From positions 248,001 through 312,000 of the forward strand of contig NZ_MBTF01000001.1 in NCBI RefSeq assembly GCF_002013915.1: a stretch of 64,000 nucleotides of DNA, given 5' to 3'. Position numbers and translations under genes: made by a program. This document shows positions 34,513 through 42,694 of the stretch, one piece after another. Source of the stretch: Mucilaginibacter pedocola (GTDB lineage Bacteria; Bacteroidota; Bacteroidia; Sphingobacteriales; Sphingobacteriaceae). The notes below the pieces were generated by a model, which was given only the letters and a program-made list of their open reading frames with translations, made no database searches and had not been told where the DNA came from. Position 1 is the first letter of the stretch, and each line of letters starts with the position of its first letter.

Positions 34513-35121
34513 ATGCAGCAGTTAAGCTTTTTTGATGGCGGCTTGCAAAGCCCAAAGCTTCCTGTGGAACTGATGGATTACCGCCCTGCGTTTTTTAGTG
34601 CGGAAGAAAGCGGCAGGTTGATATCGGCCTTAAAACAAAACATTCAATGGAACCAGGAAACCATTTTGATGTATGGTAAGCTGCTGAATACACCGCGCCT
34701 TACTGCCTGGTATGGCGATAACAGTAAAACCTACGCCTTCTCGGGCAAAAGTTACGACCCATACCCCTGGACGAAAGAACTGCTGGAAATTAAACACCGT
34801 GTTGATGCCGCTGCCGGTATCACCTTCAATAGCGTATTGCTTAACCTGTACCGTAACGGGAACGACTCGGTAGCGTGGCATGCCGATGATGAGCCCGAAC
34901 TGGGCCGCAACCCGATCATCGCTTCGGTAAGTTTTGGGCAGGTGCGCAGGTTCGAGGTGCGGCACAAGGCTGATAAAAAGCAAAAATATTCGGTGGATTT
35001 AGAGAACGGCTCTTTGCTTATTATGAAAGGCGACTTGCAGCACCACTGGGAGCATCAAGTCCCAAAATCGACAAAAGCATTGGGCGAACGTATCAATTTA
35101 ACCTTCAGGGTTATAAGTTAA
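34513..35121 (+). CDS. AlkB-like 2-oxoglutarate/Fe(II) dioxygenase
   Basis: 202 residues from MQQLSFFDGG; the open frame upstream overlaps the PhoH gene. The double-stranded beta-helix has the iron ligands HxD in AWHADDEPELG (about His123, Asp125) and the distal His in HHWEHQVPK, with the 2-oxoglutarate arginine in RINLTFR. LNLYRNGNDSVAWHADDE is the AlkB/ALKBH2-3 signature. It should demethylate alkylated DNA or RNA bases. The N-terminal QQLSFF resembles a clamp-binding peptide. Its stop overlaps that of the convergent MOSC gene by 4 bp. Confidence 0.92.
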   Translation: MQQLSFFDGGLQSPKLPVELMDYRPAFFSAEESGRLISALKQNIQWNQETILMYGKLLNTPRLTAWYGDNSKTYAFSGKSYDPYPWTKELLEIKHRVDAAAGITFNSVLLNLYRNGNDSVAWHADDEPELGRNPIIASVSFGQVRRFEVRHKADKKQKYSVDLENGSLLIMKGDLQHHWEHQVPKSTKALGERINLTFRVIS

Positions 35122-35960
35122 ACGGCTTGTGCGGGCTTTATAAAAAAGCGTTCTTCGTTGTGCACTTCCAACACCTTCAGTTCGTCGCCAACGCAAATGA
35201 TGCCGTTGCCGGTATGCACCAAATTCTGCCCGAAATATATCTTGTTGTTTTTTAATCGATACCGGGCCAGCGTTTTTAACGGTTCCTTACCCTTAACGGC
35301 GGTTTGCTGGTCAACGGTGGTCATCACACAGCGGGCGCAGAGTTTTACGCCATATATATCGACCCCGTTTATGGTAATATGCTTCATGGTATCTTCGCTG
35401 TAAGGCTCACCTCCGCTGAAGACGATATTGGGGCGAAAACGGTCCATTGGCAGCTTTTCCTGCAATCGGTTGTTTAGATCGTTGAGCGATTCTTGCCCGA
35501 TGAGCAGCATCGGATACCCGTCGGAAAAAGAGGTGACCATGCCATCCAAAGTATAACGTGGGTCGGTAGGGCGCAGGCTATCGTCGGGCATGTACACCAG
35601 GCGTGCGGGTATGCCCAATTTTTCGGTAAACCATTTATCAACTTCAGCACTTACCAATTGCCCGGGGCAGGTATCGTCCCAAATGGTCACATCAACCATC
35701 TCATTGCTCTGCGGAAAGAAGGGGATAGTAACAGATGTACCGTCCGCGCGATAGGTAACCATTAAGCCATCGTCCGTTATTTCGGTGGCTAATAGCGCCA
35801 TTTGAATGTTTTCACGCTGCGATAGGAAGCGGTTGTTGTCATCTATCAACATCCACCGGCGATCGTGCTGCAAGCCGCGGTCGGTAAGGTTGGCGGTATT
35901 TAACGAAATGCCGCCTAACGATTTGATAGGATAGATATATAGGGCGCTTACCTGTAACAT
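35118..35960 (-). CDS. MOSC domain protein (mARC-like)
   Basis: 280 residues. MOSC N-terminal beta-barrel: VSALYIYPIKSLGGISL, GLQHDRRWMLID, FLSQRENIQMALL. MOSC domain: MDRFRPNIVFSGGEPYSED and the conserved cysteine in GVKLCARCVMTTVD, the expected molybdenum-cofactor sulfur ligand. Family members (YcbX, mARC) reduce N-hydroxylated compounds with a partner reductase. No ferredoxin domain is fused and no partner is adjacent. It is monocistronic. Confidence 0.9.
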   Translation of the reverse strand: MLQVSALYIYPIKSLGGISLNTANLTDRGLQHDRRWMLIDDNNRFLSQRENIQMALLATEITDDGLMVTYRADGTSVTIPFFPQSNEMVDVTIWDDTCPGQLVSAEVDKWFTEKLGIPARLVYMPDDSLRPTDPRYTLDGMVTSFSDGYPMLLIGQESLNDLNNRLQEKLPMDRFRPNIVFSGGEPYSEDTMKHITINGVDIYGVKLCARCVMTTVDQQTAVKGKEPLKTLARYRLKNNKIYFGQNLVHTGNGIICVGDELKVLEVHNEERFFIKPAQAV

Positions 35961-36165
35961 ACTGTAAAGTTAAGGGTTTGGTAACACCTAACTATTGCCA
36001 TAAGGTAATAAATACAAGTTTTACAAAGCATCTTCCCCAAAACTATTCACCATTCTCTACTCACCAATCTCTAACCTCTTTTACGCAATCGTTTGCATTT
36101 GCAATTATTAATCAATAAACTTGTTCATCAATTATCACCGCCGGTACCGGCATAACGCTAAATTT

Positions 36166-37875
36166 ATGTTTACAGATACTCCAAACCTTAATGGGAAGGC
36201 TACGGCCCAAAACACGTACGATGCAATTGTTGTTGGCTCGGGTATCAGCGGTGGCTGGGCCGCCAAAGAGCTTACCGAAAAAGGGCTAAAAACAATTATG
36301 CTCGAACGCGGGCGTAATTTTGAACATATAAAAGATTATAAAACGGCCAATAATAACCCATGGGATTTTGAGCATCGCGGCAATGTAACACAGGCACAGC
36401 GCAAGCACAGGCCGGTAATATCGCGCAACTGGGGAGCACAGGAGGCCATAATGGATTATTGGGTAGATGAGCAGGAAGCACCTTACACCGAAGTAAAGCC
36501 CTTTAACTGGTGGAGAAGCTACCAATTGGGCGGCCGCTCTATTTTATGGGGACGGCAAAGCTACCGCTGGAGCGACTTTGATTTTGAGGCGAATGCCAAA
36601 GACGGCTGGGCCATAGACTGGCCCATACGCTATGCCGAATTAGCTCCATGGTACGATCATGTGGAAACCTTTGCCGGTGTGTGCGGTTCAAAAGAAGGCT
36701 TGCCGCAACTGCCCGACGGTAATTTTCTGCCACCTATGGATATGAACTGGGTGGAGCGCGATGTGGCAGCTTCTATCAAAAAGAAATTTGGCAGGCACAT
36801 GATCATAGGCCGTGCGGCCAACCTTACCGCGGCCATACCGGGGCGTACCAAATGCCAGTTCCGTAACCGCTGTTGGGAGGGTTGCCCTTTTGGCGGGTAT
36901 TTCAGCACGCAGTCGTCTACCTTGCCGGCTGCTTTGGCCACCGGGAATTTAACCGTAAGGCCAATGTCTATAGTCACTAAAATACTGTATGATAAGGATA
37001 CCAAAAAAGCAAAAGGGGTAGAGGTACTGGATGCCGAAACCAACAAAACCTATGAGTTTTACGCTAAAATAGTATTTGTGAACGCCTCGGCACTCAACAG
37101 CGCCTGGGTACTGATGAACTCGGCGACCGATATTTGGCCCGACGGCTTAGGCAGTAGCAGCGGCGAATTGGGCCATAACATTATGGACCACCACTACAAC
37201 CTGGGTGCCAGCGGTATTATGGAAGGCTATGAGGATAAATATTACTATGGCCGCCGCGCCAATGGGGTTTACCTTGCCCGTTTTGCCAACCTGTTTGGCG
37301 ATAAACGCGATTACTTGCGCGGCTTTGGCTACCAGGGCGGGGCTGGCAGGCAAGGCTGGAGCCGCGATATTGCTGAGCTAAGCCTTGGCGCTAAATACAA
37401 AGAGGCCCTTACCGAACCCGGCGCATGGCAAATGGGTATTGGTGGCTTCGGCGAGTTATTGCCTTATCACGAGAACAAGATAACCCTTGATAAAACGCAT
37501 AAAGACAAATGGGGACTGCCTGTTTTATCTATGGATGCCGAGATAAAGGAAAACGAAAAGAAAATGCGCGTTGATATTGTGGCCGAAGCTAAAGCCATGC
37601 TGGAAGCCGCCGGTGTGAAGAATGTAGAAACGCACGATTATGGCCATAACGTAGGCGACGGCATACACGAAATGGGTACCGCACGTATGGGCCACGACCC
37701 TAAAACTTCGGTATTGAACAAGCACAATCAGGTTTGGGATGCCACCAATGTGTTTGTTACCGATGGTGCTTGCATGACCTCTGCCGCCTGCCAAAACCCA
37801 TCGCTTACCTATATGGCGCTAACTGCACGTGCAGCAAACTTTGCTGTAGAGGAATTGAAGAAGGGGAATATATAG
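36166..37875 (+). CDS. GMC family FAD-dependent oxidoreductase
   Basis: 569 residues from MFTDTPNLNG; a TTG-initiated extension from 36121 is unlikely. FAD-binding GxGxxG in YDAIVVGSGISGGWAAKEL, the C-terminal GMC signature HEMGTARMGHDPKTSVLN, and NVFVTDGACMTSAACQNPSL are visible. The type is that of gluconate 2-dehydrogenase/choline-dehydrogenase-like large subunits, which oxidise sugar or polyol hydroxyls. These often have a small subunit-3 partner gene, but none is adjacent here. No signal peptide is present. Substrate unknown. Confidence 0.9.
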   Translation: MFTDTPNLNGKATAQNTYDAIVVGSGISGGWAAKELTEKGLKTIMLERGRNFEHIKDYKTANNNPWDFEHRGNVTQAQRKHRPVISRNWGAQEAIMDYWVDEQEAPYTEVKPFNWWRSYQLGGRSILWGRQSYRWSDFDFEANAKDGWAIDWPIRYAELAPWYDHVETFAGVCGSKEGLPQLPDGNFLPPMDMNWVERDVAASIKKKFGRHMIIGRAANLTAAIPGRTKCQFRNRCWEGCPFGGYFSTQSSTLPAALATGNLTVRPMSIVTKILYDKDTKKAKGVEVLDAETNKTYEFYAKIVFVNASALNSAWVLMNSATDIWPDGLGSSSGELGHNIMDHHYNLGASGIMEGYEDKYYYGRRANGVYLARFANLFGDKRDYLRGFGYQGGAGRQGWSRDIAELSLGAKYKEALTEPGAWQMGIGGFGELLPYHENKITLDKTHKDKWGLPVLSMDAEIKENEKKMRVDIVAEAKAMLEAAGVKNVETHDYGHNVGDGIHEMGTARMGHDPKTSVLNKHNQVWDATNVFVTDGACMTSAACQNPSLTYMALTARAANFAVEELKKGNI

Positions 37876-38016
37876 GCCAGTGATCGGAGTTTAGAGATTA
37901 GAGATTAGAGGTTTGTTGGGATACGCTAAGCTAAGCCCAATGCTCGTCCATATTGCATATTTGTTTTTTGGCTTTAATTGTTAGCTTTAGGCTATAAATT
38001 AAAGCCTTTATCATTA

Positions 38017-38667
38017 ATGGATCCCGCTAAACCTAAATCGTCGGTTTATTTTGTTATTAGTATTGTGGCAGTATTATACCTGCTTGCGCTTGCAGGTATA
38101 CAATTTTTTATACAGCAATACTTTATAGCCGGTTTCATGTTTTTTTTCGCGGTAGTTGGCATTTACCGTTTTAGTAAAGAGATCAAGGGCAAAACTACCC
38201 GTCTTCCCGGCCAACTGATTTTTATTACATTGGGAAGTGTTTGGACTTACAGGGATTACAATAAATATACCCTGAAAAAGGAATTAGCTGCCTGGCAGCA
38301 GAAGTTTGGAACTTCGTATAATCATGTGCGGGTAAAAATAGGTGCGCCCACTATCCCCGCAGACTGGAAGCCCGATTACGCCGATTTAGCACACATGTAC
38401 TGGAATAACAAATTTATATCAGGCCACTATCATAAAATGATAGTTTTTGACACGCTTAAAGCCATTGCCCATGAAGAGGATGTTTATAAACTCGACTCTT
38501 TAAAGGGTAAAGAAAGATCTATTGAAATAATAACGCAATATGCACGGGATGGCAGAAGCGATTCGATATTTTATAGATATTATCAGACAGGCAGCGATAT
38601 GCAAATTATAACCCATCAAAAGGCAGATAGCCTTTTAGATGCAGAAAAATTATCAAGGGATTATTAG
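38017..38667 (+). CDS. Hypothetical membrane-anchored protein
   Basis: 216 residues from MDPAKPKSSVYF; the first 13 codons of the longer frame look non-coding. Two transmembrane segments near the start (VYFVISIVAVLYLLALAGIQF and FIAGFMFFFAVVGIY) precede a soluble C-terminal domain with many aromatic and charged residues (YADLAHMYWNNKFISGHYHK). I do not recognise the family. It is more AT-rich than its neighbours. Confidence 0.65.
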   Translation: MDPAKPKSSVYFVISIVAVLYLLALAGIQFFIQQYFIAGFMFFFAVVGIYRFSKEIKGKTTRLPGQLIFITLGSVWTYRDYNKYTLKKELAAWQQKFGTSYNHVRVKIGAPTIPADWKPDYADLAHMYWNNKFISGHYHKMIVFDTLKAIAHEEDVYKLDSLKGKERSIEIITQYARDGRSDSIFYRYYQTGSDMQIITHQKADSLLDAEKLSRDY

Positions 38668-38777
38668 TTATAGCTATCAGCAAGGCTTATTTTATATAGC
38701 CAAGCGTTCCCCATTATCACCCTCAAACGAAGCCTTATTTATTGACCTGTATCAATGGTTAAGCCTCGCGGTTATGT

Positions 38778-38785
38778 TACCTTTG
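38778..38785 (+). promoter_or_regulatory. Candidate -7 box (TACCTTTG) for the MFS gene
   Basis: TACCTTTG fits TAnnTTTG and lies 35 bp before the ATG at 38821. No TTG was found at 17-23 bp upstream, so the -33 element is missing or degenerate. Confidence 0.35.
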
Positions 38786-38820
38786 CGGCAATATTTTTCG
38801 TTTACATATCTTTCAACTGA

Positions 38821-40032
38821 ATGCCGGTAACTGCAACTACTCATACACCAACTACTCCGTTAACTAAAAACCTGTTCATCATTTTCACCATCGTATTCGG
38901 CGAGTTCCTTATCATGGGTATTTCGCTGGGTACATTACCTGCTTACGTGCACGATGCGTTAGGTGGTAGTAATGTTATAGTTGGCGTGGTTGTTGGCCTG
39001 CAATATTTAGCAACGCTGTTAACCCGGCATTTGGCAGGCCAATCTGCCGATGGGCGGGGCGGTAAGGTAACGGTTGCAGTTGGTTTAACGTTATCGGCTG
39101 TTTCGGGGTTGTTTTGTTTGCTATCGTTGTTTTTTAAAACCAATATCCTTGCTAGCCTTGTTTTGTTGTGCGCAGGCAGGATATTGCTCGGTGTTGGCGA
39201 AAGCTATCTGGTTATAGGCATTTTTGCCTGGGGGTTTGTGTTGGTTGGCCCTACTAATACAGGTAAGGTAATGGTATGGAACGGATTGGGTATGCACGCG
39301 GGCATGGCACTGGGGGCTCCGTTAGGTATTTTTCTGCAGAGCCATTTTGGGCTTGCTACGGCGTTCTCTGGTATTGTAATGATGCCGCTTCTTAGTTTTT
39401 TAGCGACAAATATGCTCCCTAATATACCGCTGCCTAAGTTGGAGAAACGTTTGCCGTTTTATAAAGCTATAAAACTGGTATGGCGCTCGGGTACGGGTTT
39501 GGCGTTGGCCAGTATTGGCTTCAGTGGTATTGCCTCATTCATCACCCTTTTCTTTTTACAACGCGGCTGGGCAAATGCATCGCTGGCCATCAGCGCCTTT
39601 GGGGCGGGGTACATTGTTATGCGTTTGTTTTTTGCCCACTATCCCGATAAGTTCGGCGGTGCGCGCGTTGCCATGGTTTGCCTGGTTGCCGAAGCTACCG
39701 GCCAATTGCTGATATGGCAGGCACCCGGCGGGTTTTACGCTATTGCGGGTGCGGTGCTAACAGGCTGCGGCATGTCGCTGGTGTTTCCTTCGTTCGGGCA
39801 GTTGGCCATTAAAAATGTATCGGTAGCCAACCGGGGTATGGCCATGGCGGCCTACAATGCCTTTTTTGATCTGGGGATGGGCATTACTGCACCCATAGCA
39901 GGGCTTATAGCTGGTGGTACTCATTACGAATACATTTATTTGCTGGGCGGTATAGCTGCCATAACCGGGCTGTTATTGGCCGTGCGCGAATATTTGGCGG
40001 CTAAAAAAACAAGCGTCCCGCTTAATGCGTAG
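38821..40032 (+). CDS. MFS transporter, YfcJ/YhhS (UPF0226)-like
   Basis: 403 residues with about twelve transmembrane segments. The block GTLPAYVHDALGGSNVIVGV, RHLAGQSADGRGGKVTV (major-facilitator loop 2-3 motif) and LCAGRILLGVGESYLVIG is characteristic of the YfcJ/YhhS group of putative arabinose- or drug-efflux permeases. It is an inner-membrane exporter by family. A Crp/Fnr regulator follows after 9 bp, so the two are probably one unit. Confidence 0.88.
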   Translation: MPVTATTHTPTTPLTKNLFIIFTIVFGEFLIMGISLGTLPAYVHDALGGSNVIVGVVVGLQYLATLLTRHLAGQSADGRGGKVTVAVGLTLSAVSGLFCLLSLFFKTNILASLVLLCAGRILLGVGESYLVIGIFAWGFVLVGPTNTGKVMVWNGLGMHAGMALGAPLGIFLQSHFGLATAFSGIVMMPLLSFLATNMLPNIPLPKLEKRLPFYKAIKLVWRSGTGLALASIGFSGIASFITLFFLQRGWANASLAISAFGAGYIVMRLFFAHYPDKFGGARVAMVCLVAEATGQLLIWQAPGGFYAIAGAVLTGCGMSLVFPSFGQLAIKNVSVANRGMAMAAYNAFFDLGMGITAPIAGLIAGGTHYEYIYLLGGIAAITGLLLAVREYLAAKKTSVPLNA

Positions 40033-40041
40033 TTTTGTGCC

Positions 40042-40626
40042 GTGAGCACAAAGCCAAAGCAGCAACTTGCCGAATATATTCAAAACGTTATACAACTAAC
40101 CGATGAGCAACTGGACCTGGTGCTGAGTTATTTTAAACCGGTGCGCCATGCCCGCAACGAACTGTTGCTGAACATAGGGCAGGTAAACCGTTACATGAAT
40201 TTTATTGAAGAAGGCTGCGTGCGCTTCTACTTTGTACGTGATGACGGGCAGGATACCACCCGCCATATAGCTTTCGAAAACCAGTTCGCTACAGGTTTGG
40301 CCAGTTTTATTTCGCAGCGCCCATCAATGGAGGCGCTGCAAGCCATGGAAGATACCAGCCTGTTGCGTATAAGCCGTGATGATTTTTACCATTTACTTGA
40401 TGTGATCCCCACTTGGGAGAAATTCTTCAGGAGCTATCTGGAATATGCTTACATGAACAACCTGAGCATTTATCAACGCGAGATAATGAAGGATGCCGCC
40501 GATCGCTACCGCGAATTATTGAGCAACAACCCCGAAGTGGTAAAGCGGCTGCCCAACAAGATAGTAGCCTCGTACCTCAATATGTCGCCCGAAACCTTGA
40601 GCCGACTGAAGTCTAAAAACAAATAA
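40042..40626 (+). CDS. Crp/Fnr family transcriptional regulator
   Basis: 194 residues with a GTG start at 40042. The cyclic-nucleotide-binding-like domain (ELLLNIGQVNRYMNFIEEGCVRFYF) is followed by the short helix-turn-helix YRELLSNNPEVVKRLPNKIVASYLNMSPETLSRL (shown in parts: VASYLNMSPETLSRL is the recognition region). It lies 9 bp after the MFS gene and probably regulates it. A TAGTTTTG box at 40030-40037 lies only 4 bp before the GTG. Confidence 0.88.
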   Translation: MSTKPKQQLAEYIQNVIQLTDEQLDLVLSYFKPVRHARNELLLNIGQVNRYMNFIEEGCVRFYFVRDDGQDTTRHIAFENQFATGLASFISQRPSMEALQAMEDTSLLRISRDDFYHLLDVIPTWEKFFRSYLEYAYMNNLSIYQREIMKDAADRYRELLSNNPEVVKRLPNKIVASYLNMSPETLSRLKSKNK

Positions 40627-40656
40627 GGCGAAGAGTAGCCCTTCACCTTATTTGTT
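40618..40656. terminator. Bidirectional terminator overlapping the Crp/Fnr stop codon
   Basis: AACAAATAAGGCGAAG (40618-40633) pairs with CTTCACCTTATTTGTT (40641-40656), one mismatch. It separates converging genes. Confidence 0.8.
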
Positions 40657-40673
40657 AAGCCTGATATTTAAGC

Positions 40674-42002
40674 TTATTTCGTTGTTTCGCCTGTATTTAA
40701 GTTCACCGGCGCTGGGTAACCTTTACCTTGGAGCGCGGCAATAGGCACCGCAATTTCTGTTTCGCCTTTTATGGTACGGGTTACCTTGCCTTCTTTAGAG
40801 CGGGCCACTTTACTTGCTGCAACGCCATCTTTGGCAGGAGCAAGGCTGTCGGCGGCAATAGCATTGCCGCGCGGGTCGCGGTTCATTTCATCAAGGGCAT
40901 TGCTCAAAGCTGTTTTCTCAGGCTCGGTCAGGCTGTTATAGTCGATGCCGTAGGTGCTCAGCAGTTGTTTGGCATTATCCAAAGTATTAGTGCCGCGTTC
41001 GTACACATCCCTGTAGATATGCAGCGCGCCGCCTTCAGCTACAATAGTTTCGTACCGCAAGTCAACAGGTATCGAATTTTTAAGCTTTACCGACTGCGTT
41101 TTGCTGCCTTTTTTGGCTTTGATGCCATCAGCGGTAATGTCAAGCCCACCCAATTGGGCAACCGTAGCGGTAAAATCCTGCACCTGTTTATTAGTAAGCC
41201 CCACACAGCCGTGTGAAGCGAAGTTGCCTATTTTTTCCAAGTCTTTACCGCCATGTATCAGCGAAGGCATACCTATTGGGATCTTTATCACGCCTAACGG
41301 GTTATCCTCATTAGCCCCCGAAACTTTTACGCCCGGCTGAAATTTACCACGAACCCAAGGTTCATCAGGCGGTGTCCAACTCGGGTTAAATATGATAGTG
41401 TCGGCACGGCGCATACCTGTTGGCAACGGGAACTCGGGATAGCCGATGCCAACTTTGTAGCTTTTGGTCAATTTACCATCCTGAAATACATCCATACGGA
41501 AAGCAGGGGCATTTACAACGATGCGCGTATCAGCGGGGACAAAGTTTGGTTTGGTAGGGGCTAAGCCTTCAAGCCCTTTGCTATAGCGTTCGTTCACCAA
41601 TTGCTCTAATTGCTGTGCTCTATCGTCGCCAATAATTTCTTTCAGTTTTTCGCGGTATTGTTGCGATGCTTCGCGAGCCGAACGGGCATCGGGGCCATCT
41701 TCGGTAAGGTCGGCAACAGAAGTATGCGCCGCGGCTTTAAGCTTGGTTATTTGCTCGGCAGTTAGCCCAAGTTGTTCTTTTAGCGAAGTCGAAAAATCTT
41801 TCTCGTAAAAAAGCGCATCCAATGCAGGTAAGGTAAGGCTCGCCTGCGATGGAGCGGGTGTTTTCTTAGCGATAGTATCTTCCGTTGTTGTTTCGGTTTT
41901 ATCTTTCTTCTGCCCGTCGCCGCAGCCGGTTATCAAGGCTGCTGCTATCAATGCAGGTAATGCCAGCAACAGGGTATTCTTTTTTATTTGGTAGATATTC
42001 AT
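40674..42002 (-). CDS. L,D-transpeptidase lipoprotein (YkuD domain)
   Basis: 442 residues from MNIYQIKKNTLLL; lipobox ALITGC. An acidic linker is followed by a helical region (70-150). The YkuD catalytic domain (about 165-300) has NAPAFRMDVFQDGKLTKSY, IPIGMPSLIHGG and the catalytic SHGCVGLTN. It should form 3-3 cross-links in peptidoglycan or attach proteins to it, from the outer-membrane or periplasmic side. The long C-terminal tail (after 330) is unusual and of unknown role. Fourteen extra upstream codons in frame are unlikely. Confidence 0.9.
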   Translation of the reverse strand: MNIYQIKKNTLLLALPALIAAALITGCGDGQKKDKTETTTEDTIAKKTPAPSQASLTLPALDALFYEKDFSTSLKEQLGLTAEQITKLKAAAHTSVADLTEDGPDARSAREASQQYREKLKEIIGDDRAQQLEQLVNERYSKGLEGLAPTKPNFVPADTRIVVNAPAFRMDVFQDGKLTKSYKVGIGYPEFPLPTGMRRADTIIFNPSWTPPDEPWVRGKFQPGVKVSGANEDNPLGVIKIPIGMPSLIHGGKDLEKIGNFASHGCVGLTNKQVQDFTATVAQLGGLDITADGIKAKKGSKTQSVKLKNSIPVDLRYETIVAEGGALHIYRDVYERGTNTLDNAKQLLSTYGIDYNSLTEPEKTALSNALDEMNRDPRGNAIAADSLAPAKDGVAASKVARSKEGKVTRTIKGETEIAVPIAALQGKGYPAPVNLNTGETTK

Positions 42003-42094
42003 GTATAGGCAACAGGAGGAGATACCGAATTGTTTAAAGCACATTCATTTGTGAATAGCCATGAGCGACTCAAATTGCCTGTTATTTCGGTTAA

Positions 42095-42355
42095 TTTTAT
42101 CACGCAAAAACGCTAAGCCGCAAAGAAAAAGTGAAAAAAAACTCTTACCAGTTTGCAATGCTCTCTGTGTTCTTTGCGCTCGCCGTCTCGCTAATTCTTT
42201 GCGTCCTTTGCGTTAAAAAATCTACGCCAAGCTGGAAAGAAAATATCAGCAGATTGTTACAGTCCGTTCTGCAAACTCTCTAACCACATGCAAAGCTCTC
42301 CGCGAACCTCCGTGTAACCTCTGCGAACTCCGCGGTTAAATAACCACCAAATCAA
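42095..42355. repeat. CGCAAAG-family repeat elements upstream of the kdp operon
   Basis: The gene-free stretch 42003-42457 holds one element at about 42095-42221 (ttttatcacgcaaaaacg ... ctttgcgttaaaaaa) and a second arm at 42287-42355 with GCAAAGCTCTCCGCGAACC. The 36 bases at 42314-42349 are identical to 48555-48590 just before kdpD. Beyond this only an AT-rich leader for the first kdp gene is seen. Confidence 0.65.
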
Positions 42356-42457
42356 ACCACTCCACATTGATAACCAACCCTTCCAAAATGAAAGGGTTTT
42401 TTACCGCCATGTAATTCTTGCAATAAATCAAATATTTAATTATCAATTAGTTAAATA

Positions 42458-42595
42458 ATGAACTTCAAAGTTGGTACCTCAATTGGCATACCCGGTGAAA
42501 ATAATATTGAAATGATCACCATCATCCTATTCCTCGCCCTCCTCATCACCAGCTGGGTAATTTTTAAATCTATCGACTGGTTCGAAAAAATCTAA
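42458..42595 (+). CDS. 45-aa single-pass membrane microprotein at the head of the kdp operon
   Basis: The frame encodes 45 residues: MNFKVGTSIGIPGENNIEM, then a hydrophobic helix (ITIILFLALLITSWVIF) and a charged end KSIDWFEKI. Its stop is 6 bp before the kdpF ATG, and all following kdp genes read in the same direction. The shape, one helix with a short charged tail, resembles KdpF-type accessory peptides, but the sequence is different. Function unknown; a role in Kdp assembly or regulation is inference. Confidence 0.7.
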   Translation: MNFKVGTSIGIPGENNIEMITIILFLALLITSWVIFKSIDWFEKI

Positions 42596-42601
42596 CACAC
42601 C

Positions 42602-42679
42602 ATGATAGCATTATTCATCATCTCCATCGCAGTTTTCCTATACATGGTATACGTACTGCTTAAACCCGAAAACTTTTAA
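42602..42679 (+). CDS. kdpF: KdpF, small subunit of the potassium-transporting ATPase
   Basis: 25 residues: MIALFIISIAVFLYMVYVLL and KPENF. Length, single transmembrane helix and the LLKPE(K/N)F ending are the KdpF signature. KdpF stabilises the KdpABC complex in the inner membrane. It lies between the microprotein (6-bp gap) and kdpA (15-bp gap). Confidence 0.93.
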   Translation: MIALFIISIAVFLYMVYVLLKPENF

Positions 42680-42694
42680 TCCCCTAGCAACACC

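Noticed and set aside
38639..38830. 63-codon ORF between the hypothetical membrane protein and the MFS gene
   Set aside because: It overlaps the previous gene's end in another frame, spans the candidate promoter and lacks coding character.
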